Part shown: positions 1-5,468 of the stretch, piece after piece
Layout: each line of letters starts with the position of its first letter
Position numbering within the stretch: position 1 is the first letter of the stretch
Assembly (NCBI GenBank): GCA_041178405.1
Contig: JBEGVK010000193.1
Span: 1 to 5,468 of the forward strand
Direction of reading: 5' to 3'
Source of the DNA: UBA668 sp041178405
GTDB lineage: Bacteria > Actinomycetota > Acidimicrobiia > Acidimicrobiales > Ilumatobacteraceae
DNA: 5,468 nucleotides
Position numbers and translations under genes: made by a program
The notes under the pieces: model-generated
What the model was told of the DNA's origin: nothing
Databases searched by the model: none
What the model saw: only the letters and a program-made list of their open reading frames with translations

Positions 1-1
1 C

Positions 2-115
2 ACGCCGATGCTCGCCCGACGACTCCACGAGACCGTCGCTGCCGCGAATCCCGGCGTGCCGCCGCTCTCGGATCCACTGCCCGTGCACGCCGCCGAGCAG
101 ACGTCGCTGTTCTGA
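2..115 (+). CDS. C-terminal fragment of an unidentified protein with a clamp-binding-like tail (5' end outside window)
   Basis: An open frame enters from the left edge and runs 37 codons to a TGA stop. The fragment has an arginine-rich, helix-like start (MLARRLHETVAAA), a proline-rich stretch, and the terminal residues AAEQTSLF. The last five, QTSLF, fit the bacterial beta-sliding-clamp binding consensus (Q-x-x-L-F, as in QLSLF), which often closes DNA polymerases, mismatch-repair and other replication or repair proteins. That match is seen directly; the link to DNA replication or repair is an inference from five residues. No catalytic domain lies in the window, so no family is assigned. It is convergent with the LLM oxidoreductase gene, whose stop lies 29 nt away, and codon composition matches the neighbours. 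It could also be an unrelated protein with a chance QTSLF ending. Confidence 0.6.
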   Translation, partial: TPMLARRLHETVAAANPGVPPLSDPLPVHAAEQTSLF

Positions 116-144
116 GCGCGACCGCACGGCTCGCCAGCAAGCGC

Positions 145-1167
145 CTAGCGGAAGTTCGGCGCCACCTCGCGGGCGAAGCGCTCGAGCGTCTCGGTGTCGG
201 GATAGTCGGCGCACCACGGGATGAAGCCGGTGCACCCCAGGTCGAGGTACCGCTGCACCTTCTCGCAGACCTGCTCGGGGGTGCCCACGAGGTTGCCGTC
301 ACGCCATGCATCGAACGGCTGGCCCCACGCATTGCCACCCTTCGCTGACGCGAGCTCGGCCTCGGTGGAGCGGATGAGAATCTCGGGACTCCAGGTCTTG
401 CGGATCGACGCCTCGTCGCGGCCGACTGCTGCGCAGTGGCCCTTCAGGATCTCGCGCTTGTTCGCCCACTCATCGGGAGTGCCGCCGAAGTTGCTGCAGT
501 CGGCGTAGCGGGCGACGACCCGCAGCGTGAGCTGCTCGCCAGCACCGCCGATCACGATCGGCGGCATCGGCTGCTGCAGCGGCTTCGGATCGCACTGCGC
601 GCCCTCGAGTCGATAGTGCTTGCCGTGGTACGTGGTATCCGGCTCGGTCCACATGCTGCGCACGATCTCGACTGCCTCGCGGAGCATGCCGATGCGCTCC
701 TTCGGCCGCGGGAACTCGAATCCGTAGCCGCGGTACTCCTGCTCGTACCAGCCGGCGCCGATGCCCCAGTCGAGACGGCCGCCACTGATGACATCGAGCG
801 TCGACGTCACCTTGGCCAGCATCGCCGGGCTGCGATAGCTGTTGCAGCCCACCATCTGTCCGAGCCTGATGCGCGAGGTCTGCTGGCTCACGGCGGCCAT
901 CACCGTCCAGCACTCGAACACCGCCTCGTGAGCGGGCTTCGGGATGTTGTGCATGTGGTCGTACACCCACAGCGAGTCGAAGCCAAGCGACTCGGCGAGG
1001 TGGGCGATGCCGACGGCGCGTTCCCACTGTGCGGCGGCACCGTCGATGCCAGAGAGTTCCATCTTCCAGCCCTGCGGGACGAAGACGCCGAACAGCACCC
1101 TGCTGACATCGCGGGTGTCGACCACCGGCGTCGACGGAACGGGAAGCGGGTTGGGACTGCGGGTCAT
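145..1167 (-). CDS. LLM-class (luciferase-like) oxidoreductase, probably F420-dependent
   Basis: Complete 340-residue protein of the bacterial luciferase-like family, whose members use reduced F420 or FMN with varied substrates in a TIM-barrel fold. The core starts near residue 25 (LFGVFVPQGWKMEL). Family landmarks follow: LAESLGFDSLWVYDH (57-71), SRIRLGQMV (98-106), the SPAMLAKVTSTLDVISGGR segment (113-131), GIGAGWYEQEY (135-145), RIGMLREAVEIVRSMW (158-173), PPIVIGGAGE (202-211) and a C-terminal GTPEQVCEKVQRYLDLG (295-311). Length is usual for the family; no signal peptide or membrane segment is seen. The reading frame stays open 141 codons further upstream, but homology-like sequence begins only after ATG 1167; the upstream part is arginine-rich shadow. 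No Shine-Dalgarno precedes that ATG, but a TACCCT box lies 6 nt before it. F420 rather than FMN is inferred from family resemblance and the actinobacterial setting. Substrate unknown. Confidence 0.9.
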   Translation of the reverse strand: MTRSPNPLPVPSTPVVDTRDVSRVLFGVFVPQGWKMELSGIDGAAAQWERAVGIAHLAESLGFDSLWVYDHMHNIPKPAHEAVFECWTVMAAVSQQTSRIRLGQMVGCNSYRSPAMLAKVTSTLDVISGGRLDWGIGAGWYEQEYRGYGFEFPRPKERIGMLREAVEIVRSMWTEPDTTYHGKHYRLEGAQCDPKPLQQPMPPIVIGGAGEQLTLRVVARYADCSNFGGTPDEWANKREILKGHCAAVGRDEASIRKTWSPEILIRSTEAELASAKGGNAWGQPFDAWRDGNLVGTPEQVCEKVQRYLDLGCTGFIPWCADYPDTETLERFAREVAPNFR

Positions 1168-1173
1168 GGGTCG

Positions 1174-1179
1174 AGGGTA
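1174..1179 (-). promoter_or_regulatory. Candidate -10 box for a leaderless LLM oxidoreductase transcript
   Basis: On the minus strand TACCCT matches the actinobacterial -10 pattern TANNNT and is followed by only six bases (CGACCC) before the ATG. That spacing would place the transcription start on or next to the A of the start codon. The absence of any purine-rich ribosome binding site agrees with a leaderless message. No convincing -35 hexamer is seen. In such GC-rich DNA a TANNNT hexamer is uncommon but can arise by chance. Confidence 0.4.
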
Positions 1180-1194
1180 CCCGTGCACACGGGT
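1179..1194. repeat. Perfect inverted repeat upstream of the LLM oxidoreductase, candidate operator
   Basis: ACCCGTG-CA-CACGGGT has two perfect 7-bp arms around a 2-bp spacer. It lies 12 bp upstream of the oxidoreductase ATG and touches the upstream end of the candidate -10 box, where a dimeric repressor (TetR, GntR or MarR type) would block RNA polymerase. The symmetry is seen directly; the operator role is inferred from position. It is too short, and has no T tract, to act as a terminator for the upstream amidase. No regulator gene is visible in the window. Confidence 0.4.
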
Positions 1195-1283
1195 GCTCAC
1201 CGCCGCCGGCGGACTCGGCTCGGCGGCACATCGGCTGCAGGCGCGGACATCCCGGTGACTCGTCGGCGCGATCCCGGCCTGCG

Positions 1284-2690
1284 CTAGGGACGCGGGTCGA
1301 TCGGCGTGACGATGCCGAGTGCCTGCTCGATCAGCTCTGCGGCGGCGAGACAGGTGAGATCGGCGAAGCGACGACCCGTCACCTGCACCCCGACCGGCAG
1401 CCCGTCGGCCATGCCGGCCTGCACGACTGCCGACGGGATGCCCAGCAGGTTCATCGGCAGCACCGGGCGGATCCGGCCGAACACGTCGATCGCCGCGTCG
1501 TACGACGACACGTCGTAGCCGAGCTCGAAGGCGGGCATCGCCCACGTGGGCGACAGCAGCACGTCGAAGTCGGAGAGGAACGCGTGCCACGCTCGCTCGA
1601 CGCGATGCCGCTCGGCGATGAGCGGCATGAACGAGCCGATGTCGATCGGTGGCACGTGCTCCATCGCGAACTCGAGGAACTGCCGGCCCGCGTCACCCAT
1701 CACCATGTCGATGAGCGGCTTCTGCCAGCGCACGTCCTCGGTGAGGATCGCCATCCACAGTTCGATCGCCCGCACATAGTGCGGCGGCTCGGCGTGCACC
1801 ACCTCGGCACCGGCGGCGCCCAGCGCAGCACCGGCGCGCTCGACGGCAGCGGCGATCTCGGGATGCGTCGCCCCTCCCGGCGGATCAGGCAGCACCGCCA
1901 CCCGCAGTGCCCGCCCAGCGGCGCGGTCGACGAGCGCCACGGGCAGCGAGTGCACGTCGCGGTCGTGGGCCCCGGCGATGGCCAGCAGTCCGGCGCGCAC
2001 GTCGGCGATGTGCCGCGCCATCGGCCCGTCGGTGAGCATGAACTGGGCGGAGAGCCCGTGGTCCTCGGGCGGCACCACCGTGGCAGCGGGCACGACACCG
2101 GTGGTCGGCTTGATCGACGCAACGCCGCAGCAGTGCGCGGGGTTGCGCAACGAGCCGCCGATGTCGTTGCCGAAGCCGAGCGGCGACATGCCGGTTGCCA
2201 GCGCTGCACCTTCGCCGCCGCTCGAGCCGCCCGCCGTGCGGCGCGGATTCCACGGGTTGCGCGTGTCGCCGTGCAGCGAGCTCTCGGTCGTGACTCGGAG
2301 GCCGAAGTCGGGAAGGTTCGTGCGGGCGATCGGGATCGCGCCGGCGGCTCGAGCCCGCTCGACGAGGGGCGCATCGAGGTGGGCCACCGCCTCGGCCAGA
2401 GCCACCACCGCCTGGGTGGTGGGCGTGCCCGCCACGTCGATGTTCTCCTTCACCGTCACCGGCACGCCGTGCAGTGGCCCGAGCGGACGGCCTGCAGCAA
2501 CGGCCGCATCGGCCTCGTCGGCCGCTCGCAACGCCTCAGCATCGAGCCGGCGGACCACTGCGTTCACCGCCGAGTTCACCTCGTCAATGCGGTCGAGGTG
2601 GGCCTGCACCACCTGGCGGCTCGACACCTCGCGGCGGGCCACCATGCCCGCCAGTTCGAGCGCCCCGCGGCGCCATAGTTCGTCGCTCAT
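1284..2690 (-). CDS. Amidase-signature family hydrolase
   Basis: Complete protein of 468 residues, typical family length. Amidase-signature enzymes hydrolyse C-N amide bonds using a Ser-cisSer-Lys triad. All three residues are present: Lys81 in GVPVTVKENIDVAGTP, the cis-Ser Ser156 in GGSSGGEGAA, and nucleophile Ser180 in GNDIGGSLRNPA, with the usual 24-residue spacing between the serines. GVASIKPTTG (189-198) and the C-terminal LGIPSAVVQAG..LPVGVQV (416-436) are also typical. No GatA-specific context (no gatB or gatC nearby) argues against the tRNA amidotransferase subunit; substrate is unknown. GGSSGGEG also occurs in FAAH-like members, but that does not fix specificity. The start is ambiguous: ATG 2690 gives MSDELWRRGA, while an in-frame GTG at 2708 adds six residues; neither has a clear ribosome binding site. 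It is divergent from menG and upstream of the oxidoreductase across 116 nt. Predicted cytoplasmic. Confidence 0.92.
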   Translation of the reverse strand: MSDELWRRGALELAGMVARREVSSRQVVQAHLDRIDEVNSAVNAVVRRLDAEALRAADEADAAVAAGRPLGPLHGVPVTVKENIDVAGTPTTQAVVALAEAVAHLDAPLVERARAAGAIPIARTNLPDFGLRVTTESSLHGDTRNPWNPRRTAGGSSGGEGAALATGMSPLGFGNDIGGSLRNPAHCCGVASIKPTTGVVPAATVVPPEDHGLSAQFMLTDGPMARHIADVRAGLLAIAGAHDRDVHSLPVALVDRAAGRALRVAVLPDPPGGATHPEIAAAVERAGAALGAAGAEVVHAEPPHYVRAIELWMAILTEDVRWQKPLIDMVMGDAGRQFLEFAMEHVPPIDIGSFMPLIAERHRVERAWHAFLSDFDVLLSPTWAMPAFELGYDVSSYDAAIDVFGRIRPVLPMNLLGIPSAVVQAGMADGLPVGVQVTGRRFADLTCLAAAELIEQALGIVTPIDPRP

Positions 2691-2715
2691 CTGCGAATGC
2701 TCGCACACCCAGCCC

Positions 2716-2721
2716 TAGCCT
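2716..2721 (+). promoter_or_regulatory. Candidate -10 box for menG, possibly leaderless
   Basis: TAGCCT fits TANNNT and is followed by seven bases (GAGGCAC) and then the GTG start of menG, which would put transcription initiation at or beside the start codon. A GAGG at 2722-2725 could instead be a ribosome binding site, but its 3-nt spacing to GTG is shorter than usual. The -35 region is not convincing. The box sits in the short gap between the divergent menG and amidase starts, so it may be shared with or overlap amidase control. Confidence 0.4.
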
Positions 2722-2728
2722 GAGGCAC

Positions 2729-3445
2729 GTGACCGCCCGCAGCTGGGACCGAGACACCCTGCCGCAGGGAGCCGAGAAGGTGACGGCGGTGCGCGAGATG
2801 TTCGATGCCATCGCGCCGCGTTACGACCTCGTCAATCGCATCATGACCTTCCGCCTCGACGTGCGCTGGCGGCGCAGAGCGATTCGGATGCTGCGTCTCC
2901 CCGAGCACAGCACGGTCATCGACCTTGCCGCCGGCACGGGCGACCTGTGCATCGACCTGCAGCGCGCCGGCCACGAGCCGCTGTCGTTCGACCTCAGCCA
3001 CGGAATGCTCGTCGCCGACCGCAGCGGCAGCCCGCGGGTGCAGGCCGACATCCTCCGACTGCCGCTCGCCGATCACTCTGTCGACGGTGCCACCTGCGGC
3101 TTTGCGCTGCGCAATCTCGCCGATCTCGCCGCCTTCTTCGGCGAACTCGCCCGGGTCGTGCGGCCGGGCGGCAGGATCGCACTGCTCGACGTCGGCGTGC
3201 CGCACAATCCTGTCGTGCGCTGGGGCAACGGCATCTACTTCGGCAAGCTGGTGCCACGGATCGGCGCCCTGCTCAGCGACGGTGCGGCGTATCGCTATCT
3301 GCCGCGGAGCGTCGAGTACCTGCCGCCGCGCGACCGGATGGTGGCCATGCTGCGCGAGGCGGGATTCGCCGATGCCGAGCACCACCAGCTCTCGGGCGGC
3401 CTCACGCAGCTGATGGTCGGCACCCTCTCGACACCGGATCGCTGA
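2729..3445 (+). CDS. menG: Demethylmenaquinone methyltransferase (UbiE/MenG family)
   Basis: A 238-residue SAM-dependent methyltransferase, close to the usual UbiE/MenG length. The family transfers a methyl group to the quinone ring of demethylmenaquinone, the last menaquinone step, at the inner face of the membrane. Visible motifs: the N-terminal family signature VREMFDAIAPRYDLVNR (21-37) and LDVRWRRRAI (43-52), SAM motif I VIDLAAGTGD (63-72), acidic SAM-ribose region FDLSHGML (87-94), FALRNLADLAA (125-135), VVRPGGRIALLDV (143-155), and the UbiE C-terminal block KLVPRIGALLSDGAAYRYLPRS (173-194), then LSGGLTQLMVGT (221-232). GTG 2729 is chosen because it starts just before the conserved signature; the frame stays open upstream but antisense to the amidase gene. 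The isochorismate synthase gene starts 2 nt after its stop, so the two are probably cotranscribed. UbiE enzymes can also act on ubiquinone precursors, but the menF and menD neighbours favour menaquinone. Confidence 0.88.
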   Translation: MTARSWDRDTLPQGAEKVTAVREMFDAIAPRYDLVNRIMTFRLDVRWRRRAIRMLRLPEHSTVIDLAAGTGDLCIDLQRAGHEPLSFDLSHGMLVADRSGSPRVQADILRLPLADHSVDGATCGFALRNLADLAAFFGELARVVRPGGRIALLDVGVPHNPVVRWGNGIYFGKLVPRIGALLSDGAAYRYLPRSVEYLPPRDRMVAMLREAGFADAEHHQLSGGLTQLMVGTLSTPDR

Positions 3446-3446
3446 C

Positions 3447-4694
3447 ATGCGCGCCCTCACGGTGCCGGCTTCGCACCCGCTGCTACGCGATGCCGCAGGA
3501 CCCGGGCAGACGCTCCAAGACATCTCCCTCGACGACATCGCCGGCGGTGATGGAACGCTCTTCGTTCGCGACGGTGTCGGCGTTGCCGGGCGCGGCGTGG
3601 CGATGCGCGTCGAGGCCTCGCAGGCGGCGACCACACTGGCGGCCGTCCCCCACGAGTCGCACGTCGACGGCGTGCATCCGCTGGCGCTCGGCGCCGTGCC
3701 GTTCGAGCCGGGAAGCCCTGCATCGCTCGAGGTGCCGTCGCTCGCAGTCACCCGGCATCCAGGAGCAGGCGTTGCAGTCACCGTCGTCGCCGACGACCCG
3801 CACGCCGCGCTCGCTGCAGCGATCGAGCGCGGCTGGCTGACGCCGGTGCCGCATCCTGCGCCACGCGCCCAGCAGTTCACCGTGCAGCCCCTCACTCCTG
3901 TCGCCCGCTACCTCGATGCGGTCACTGCGGCACGCGACGCCGTGCGCGCTGGCGCACTCACCAAGGCCGTGATCGCACGCGAGATCGAGGTTCGCAGCGA
4001 CGAGCCCATCGACATCCACGCAGTGCTCCTCCGACTGCGCGCCACGTTCGGGCGCAGTCACCGCTACAGCATCGACGGCTTCGTCGGGGCCTCGCCAGAG
4101 CTGCTCGTCGAGGTGCGCGGCCGCACGGTGCGGTCGCACCCCCTTGCCGGCACGACGCCGCGCACGGGCGACCCCGACACCGACCGCCGCGCTGCTGCCG
4201 ACCTGCTTGCCAGCCAGAAGAACCAGGTCGAGCACCGTGTCGTCATCGACATGATCCACGACACGCTGCTGCCATGGTGCAGCTATCTCGACTGGGAGCC
4301 CGAGCCGAGCATCGTCACCGTGGCCAACGTGCAGCATCTCGGCACCGCAATGGAGGGCCAGCTCAGCGATCCGCGCCCCGACGCCGTCGAACTGGTGCGG
4401 GCACTGTCGCCCACTCCTGCCCTTGGCGGATTCCCGCGCGATGCGGCCCTCGAACTGATTGCTCGCACCGAGGGCTTCCACCGCGGCCGCTACGGCGGTG
4501 CCGTCGGGTGGGTCGACGCATCCGGCGACGGCACCTGGGCAGTGGCGATCCGCTGCGCCGAATTCTCGGCGGATCGCCGCAGCGCCCGACTGCTTGCCGG
4601 TGGCGGCATCGTCGCCGACAGCGAACCGCTCGCGGAGCTGGCCGAGACGCAGGCCAAGTTCCAGGCGATGCTCTCGGCAATCGTGCGAGCCTGA
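3447..4694 (+). CDS. menF: Isochorismate synthase (MenF/EntC, chorismate-binding family)
   Basis: A 415-residue chorismate-utilising enzyme, predicted to isomerise chorismate to isochorismate, the entry to menaquinone synthesis. The C-terminal two thirds hold the catalytic fold: the presumed general base Lys173 in LTKAVIARE, presumed general acid Glu218 in VGASPELL, SHPLAGTTPR (230-239), KNQVEHRVVIDMI (258-270) with Mg-ligand candidate Glu262, QHLGTAMEGQL (296-306), SPTPALGGFPR (321-331), RGRYGGAVGWVD (346-357), AGGGIVADSEP (384-394) and ETQAKF (400-405). Spacing Glu218-Glu262 matches EntC Glu197-Glu241. Ser321 stands where many relatives have His (LHPTPA). ATG 3447 follows the menG stop immediately; GGA at 3436-3438 is a weak ribosome binding site, suggesting translational coupling. 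EntC-like siderophore or salicylate roles are possible, but menG and menD on either side favour menaquinone. Anthranilate or aminodeoxychorismate synthase is less likely given the EntC-like PTPALGGFP and VGW motifs. Confidence 0.87.
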   Translation: MRALTVPASHPLLRDAAGPGQTLQDISLDDIAGGDGTLFVRDGVGVAGRGVAMRVEASQAATTLAAVPHESHVDGVHPLALGAVPFEPGSPASLEVPSLAVTRHPGAGVAVTVVADDPHAALAAAIERGWLTPVPHPAPRAQQFTVQPLTPVARYLDAVTAARDAVRAGALTKAVIAREIEVRSDEPIDIHAVLLRLRATFGRSHRYSIDGFVGASPELLVEVRGRTVRSHPLAGTTPRTGDPDTDRRAAADLLASQKNQVEHRVVIDMIHDTLLPWCSYLDWEPEPSIVTVANVQHLGTAMEGQLSDPRPDAVELVRALSPTPALGGFPRDAALELIARTEGFHRGRYGGAVGWVDASGDGTWAVAIRCAEFSADRRSARLLAGGGIVADSEPLAELAETQAKFQAMLSAIVRA

Positions 4695-4707
4695 CGACGC
4701 CCGTCAG
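4691..4707. terminator. Small hairpin between convergent menF and menD, candidate bidirectional terminator
   Basis: CTGACG-ACGCC-CGTCAG forms a perfect 6-bp stem with a 5-nt loop. Each arm contains the TGA stop of one gene: menF at 4692-4694 and, on the minus strand, menD at 4704-4706. Only 9 nt separate the stops, so this is the whole intergenic region. The structure reads the same on both strands, as expected of a shared terminator, but no T tract follows on either side. Intrinsic termination is therefore an inference; it might only separate the converging messages or protect 3' ends. Confidence 0.4.
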
Positions 4708-5468
4708 CTAATCGCCGCGGCGACCGCCCTGTAGAGATCGTCGTGGTCGGCCACGTTGCGTCGCCGGTCGGACCTGACACGCACCACTTGAACCGCATCG
4801 TCCGCAACGGCGGCGCGCAGTTCGCCCACCGTCGACACGTCGGTGGCCGACAGCCCGTGCGCCCGCGCAACGGCGACGACGTCGGTGCCGTGCGGCGTGC
4901 CGAAGAGCTGCTCGAAGCGGTCGGCGGCCAGCGTCGTCGCCTGCGGGAGGAACGAGAAGATGCCACCGCCGTCGTTGTCGACGACGACGATCGTCAGCGG
5001 CACGCCGCGGCGGGCCAGCGCCGTGAGCGATGACTGGTCGTGGCAGAACGCGACATCGCCGACCAGCACCACGGTAGGCACCAATGAGCACGCAGCCGCA
5101 CCGATTGCCGTGGCGATGACGCCGTCGATGCCGTTCGCGCCTCGATTCGACAGCACTGCGGTCGCCGACGGGCCGCCGAACCACTCGACATCTCGGACCG
5201 GCATCGACGACGACACGACGAGCTGCTGCACGACCGGAGCATCGGCATTTCCCTGCGTGCCTGACAGCACACGGGCAACGGCAGGCTCGGAGAGCATCGA
5301 CGCAGGTGCGTCGAGGTGTGCGGCGAGCGCCGACTGCGCTGCGCGCTCGGCATGACGCCAGCGGGCCAGCCACGGCGTGCCGGTCGCGCCGATCGACGTG
5401 CGGCCGTTGCGGTCGGCTTCGTCGAGCACCATCGCGATCCAGTCGCCCGGCGCCGCATGCACCCGGTG
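4704..5468 (-). CDS. menD: MenD, SEPHCHC synthase, C-terminal part (5' end beyond window)
   Basis: About 254 C-terminal residues of a thiamine-diphosphate enzyme that joins isochorismate with 2-oxoglutarate (decarboxylating) to give 2-succinyl-5-enolpyruvyl-6-hydroxy-3-cyclohexene-1-carboxylate, the step after MenF. Numbering from the GTG at 5462, which is internal and not the true start: SSSMPVRDVEWF (84-95), SNRGANGIDGVIATAIGAA (105-123), the ThDP/metal motif beginning VLVGDVAFCHDQSSL (132-146) and ending VVDNDGGGIFSFLPQ (160-174), then FEQLFGTPHGTD (183-194). GDV and DND, about 25 residues apart, correspond to the GDG-NN ThDP motif, with Asp136 and Asn163 as likely Mg ligands; the block strongly resembles MenD rather than other ThDP enzymes. 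Full MenD is about 550 residues, so roughly the N-terminal half lies past the right edge. It is convergent with menF, on a separate transcript. Confidence 0.95.
   Translation of the reverse strand, partial: HRVHAAPGDWIAMVLDEADRNGRTSIGATGTPWLARWRHAERAAQSALAAHLDAPASMLSEPAVARVLSGTQGNADAPVVQQLVVSSSMPVRDVEWFGGPSATAVLSNRGANGIDGVIATAIGAAACSLVPTVVLVGDVAFCHDQSSLTALARRGVPLTIVVVDNDGGGIFSFLPQATTLAADRFEQLFGTPHGTDVVAVARAHGLSATDVSTVGELRAAVADDAVQVVRVRSDRRRNVADHDDLYRAVAAAIS

Noticed and set aside
1203..1212. CCGCCGGCGG palindrome in the amidase-oxidoreductase gap, considered as a terminator
   Set aside because: It is only 10 bp with no loop and no T tract, and short GC palindromes are frequent at this base composition.
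436..1287. Plus-strand open frame (283 codons) antisense to the LLM oxidoreductase
   Set aside because: Its composition is His/Arg/Ala-rich and motif-free, while the opposite strand encodes a complete luciferase-like protein.
1168..1590. N-terminal extension of the LLM oxidoreductase frame by 141 codons upstream of ATG 1167
   Set aside because: The extension overlaps the 3' part of the amidase gene on the same strand, is an arginine/alanine-rich low-complexity translation, and the family core begins shortly after ATG 1167.
1584..2678. Plus-strand open frame (364 codons) antisense to the amidase
   Set aside because: The protein is dominated by Arg, His and Gly without domain motifs, and it mirrors the amidase codons; a shadow frame.
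2693..2704. GCGA-ATGC-TCGC short inverted repeat just upstream of the amidase ATG
   Set aside because: The arms are only 4 bp; too weak to call an operator or a translation-control hairpin without conservation data.
2687..3895. Long open frame (402 codons) on the minus strand across menG and menF
   Set aside because: It lies antisense to two well-supported genes. Its translation is rich in Arg, Ala, Gly and His with no recognisable motif. Long antisense frames are expected in high-GC DNA where stop codons are rare.
3483..4481. Minus-strand open frame (332 codons) antisense to menF
   Set aside because: No family motif and composition typical of a shadow frame; menF on the other strand has complete catalytic motifs.
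4713..4722. CGCCGCGGCG palindrome at the 3' end of menD
   Set aside because: It lies within codons for Ala-rich C-terminal residues, has no loop, and is expected by chance in GC-rich coding sequence.
1..5468. Search for CRISPR arrays, tandem repeats, insertion sequence ends, tRNA or rRNA genes
   Set aside because: No regularly spaced repeats, transposase-like proteins or RNA gene signatures were seen; nearly all of the window is occupied by the six coding regions.

Overview
The window is very GC-rich, gene-dense chromosomal DNA with strong G/C preference at third codon positions. It carries an F420-type luciferase-like oxidoreductase together with menaquinone biosynthesis genes. Two starts lack a well-placed ribosome binding site but have a TANNNT box 6-7 nt upstream, as in leaderless actinobacterial genes. 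An actinobacterium is the best guess, possibly of the Acidimicrobiia/Ilumatobacter kind; the lineage is an inference from gene content and composition only.

Layout: (1) Bases 2-115 (+) are the last 37 codons of an unidentified protein ending in a sliding-clamp-binding-like tail, QTSLF. (2) Bases 145-1167 (-) encode a complete 340-residue LLM-class, probably F420-dependent, oxidoreductase, convergent with (1). (3) Bases 1284-2690 (-) encode a complete amidase-signature hydrolase with all three catalytic residues, upstream of and co-directional with the oxidoreductase across a 116-nt gap that holds a perfect inverted repeat. (4) Bases 2729-3445 (+) encode a UbiE/MenG-type methyltransferase, divergent from the amidase. 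(5) Bases 3447-4694 (+) encode an isochorismate synthase (MenF/EntC family) beginning 2 nt after the menG stop codon. (6) Bases 4704-5468 (-) are the C-terminal part of MenD, cut by the right window edge and convergent with menF; a perfect 6-bp hairpin carries both stop codons.

Together, genes 4-6 cover the first step (chorismate to isochorismate), the second step (isochorismate to SEPHCHC) and the last step (C-methylation of demethylmenaquinone) of the classical menaquinone pathway. This supports the MenF and MenG labels over their paralogues. The amidase and the oxidoreductase have no visible link to that pathway and look like a separate leftward unit of unknown substrate.

I found no mobile element, CRISPR array, tRNA or rRNA and no new kind of system. 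The window reads as ordinary housekeeping and accessory metabolism; the points of interest are compact regulatory arrangements at gene borders.
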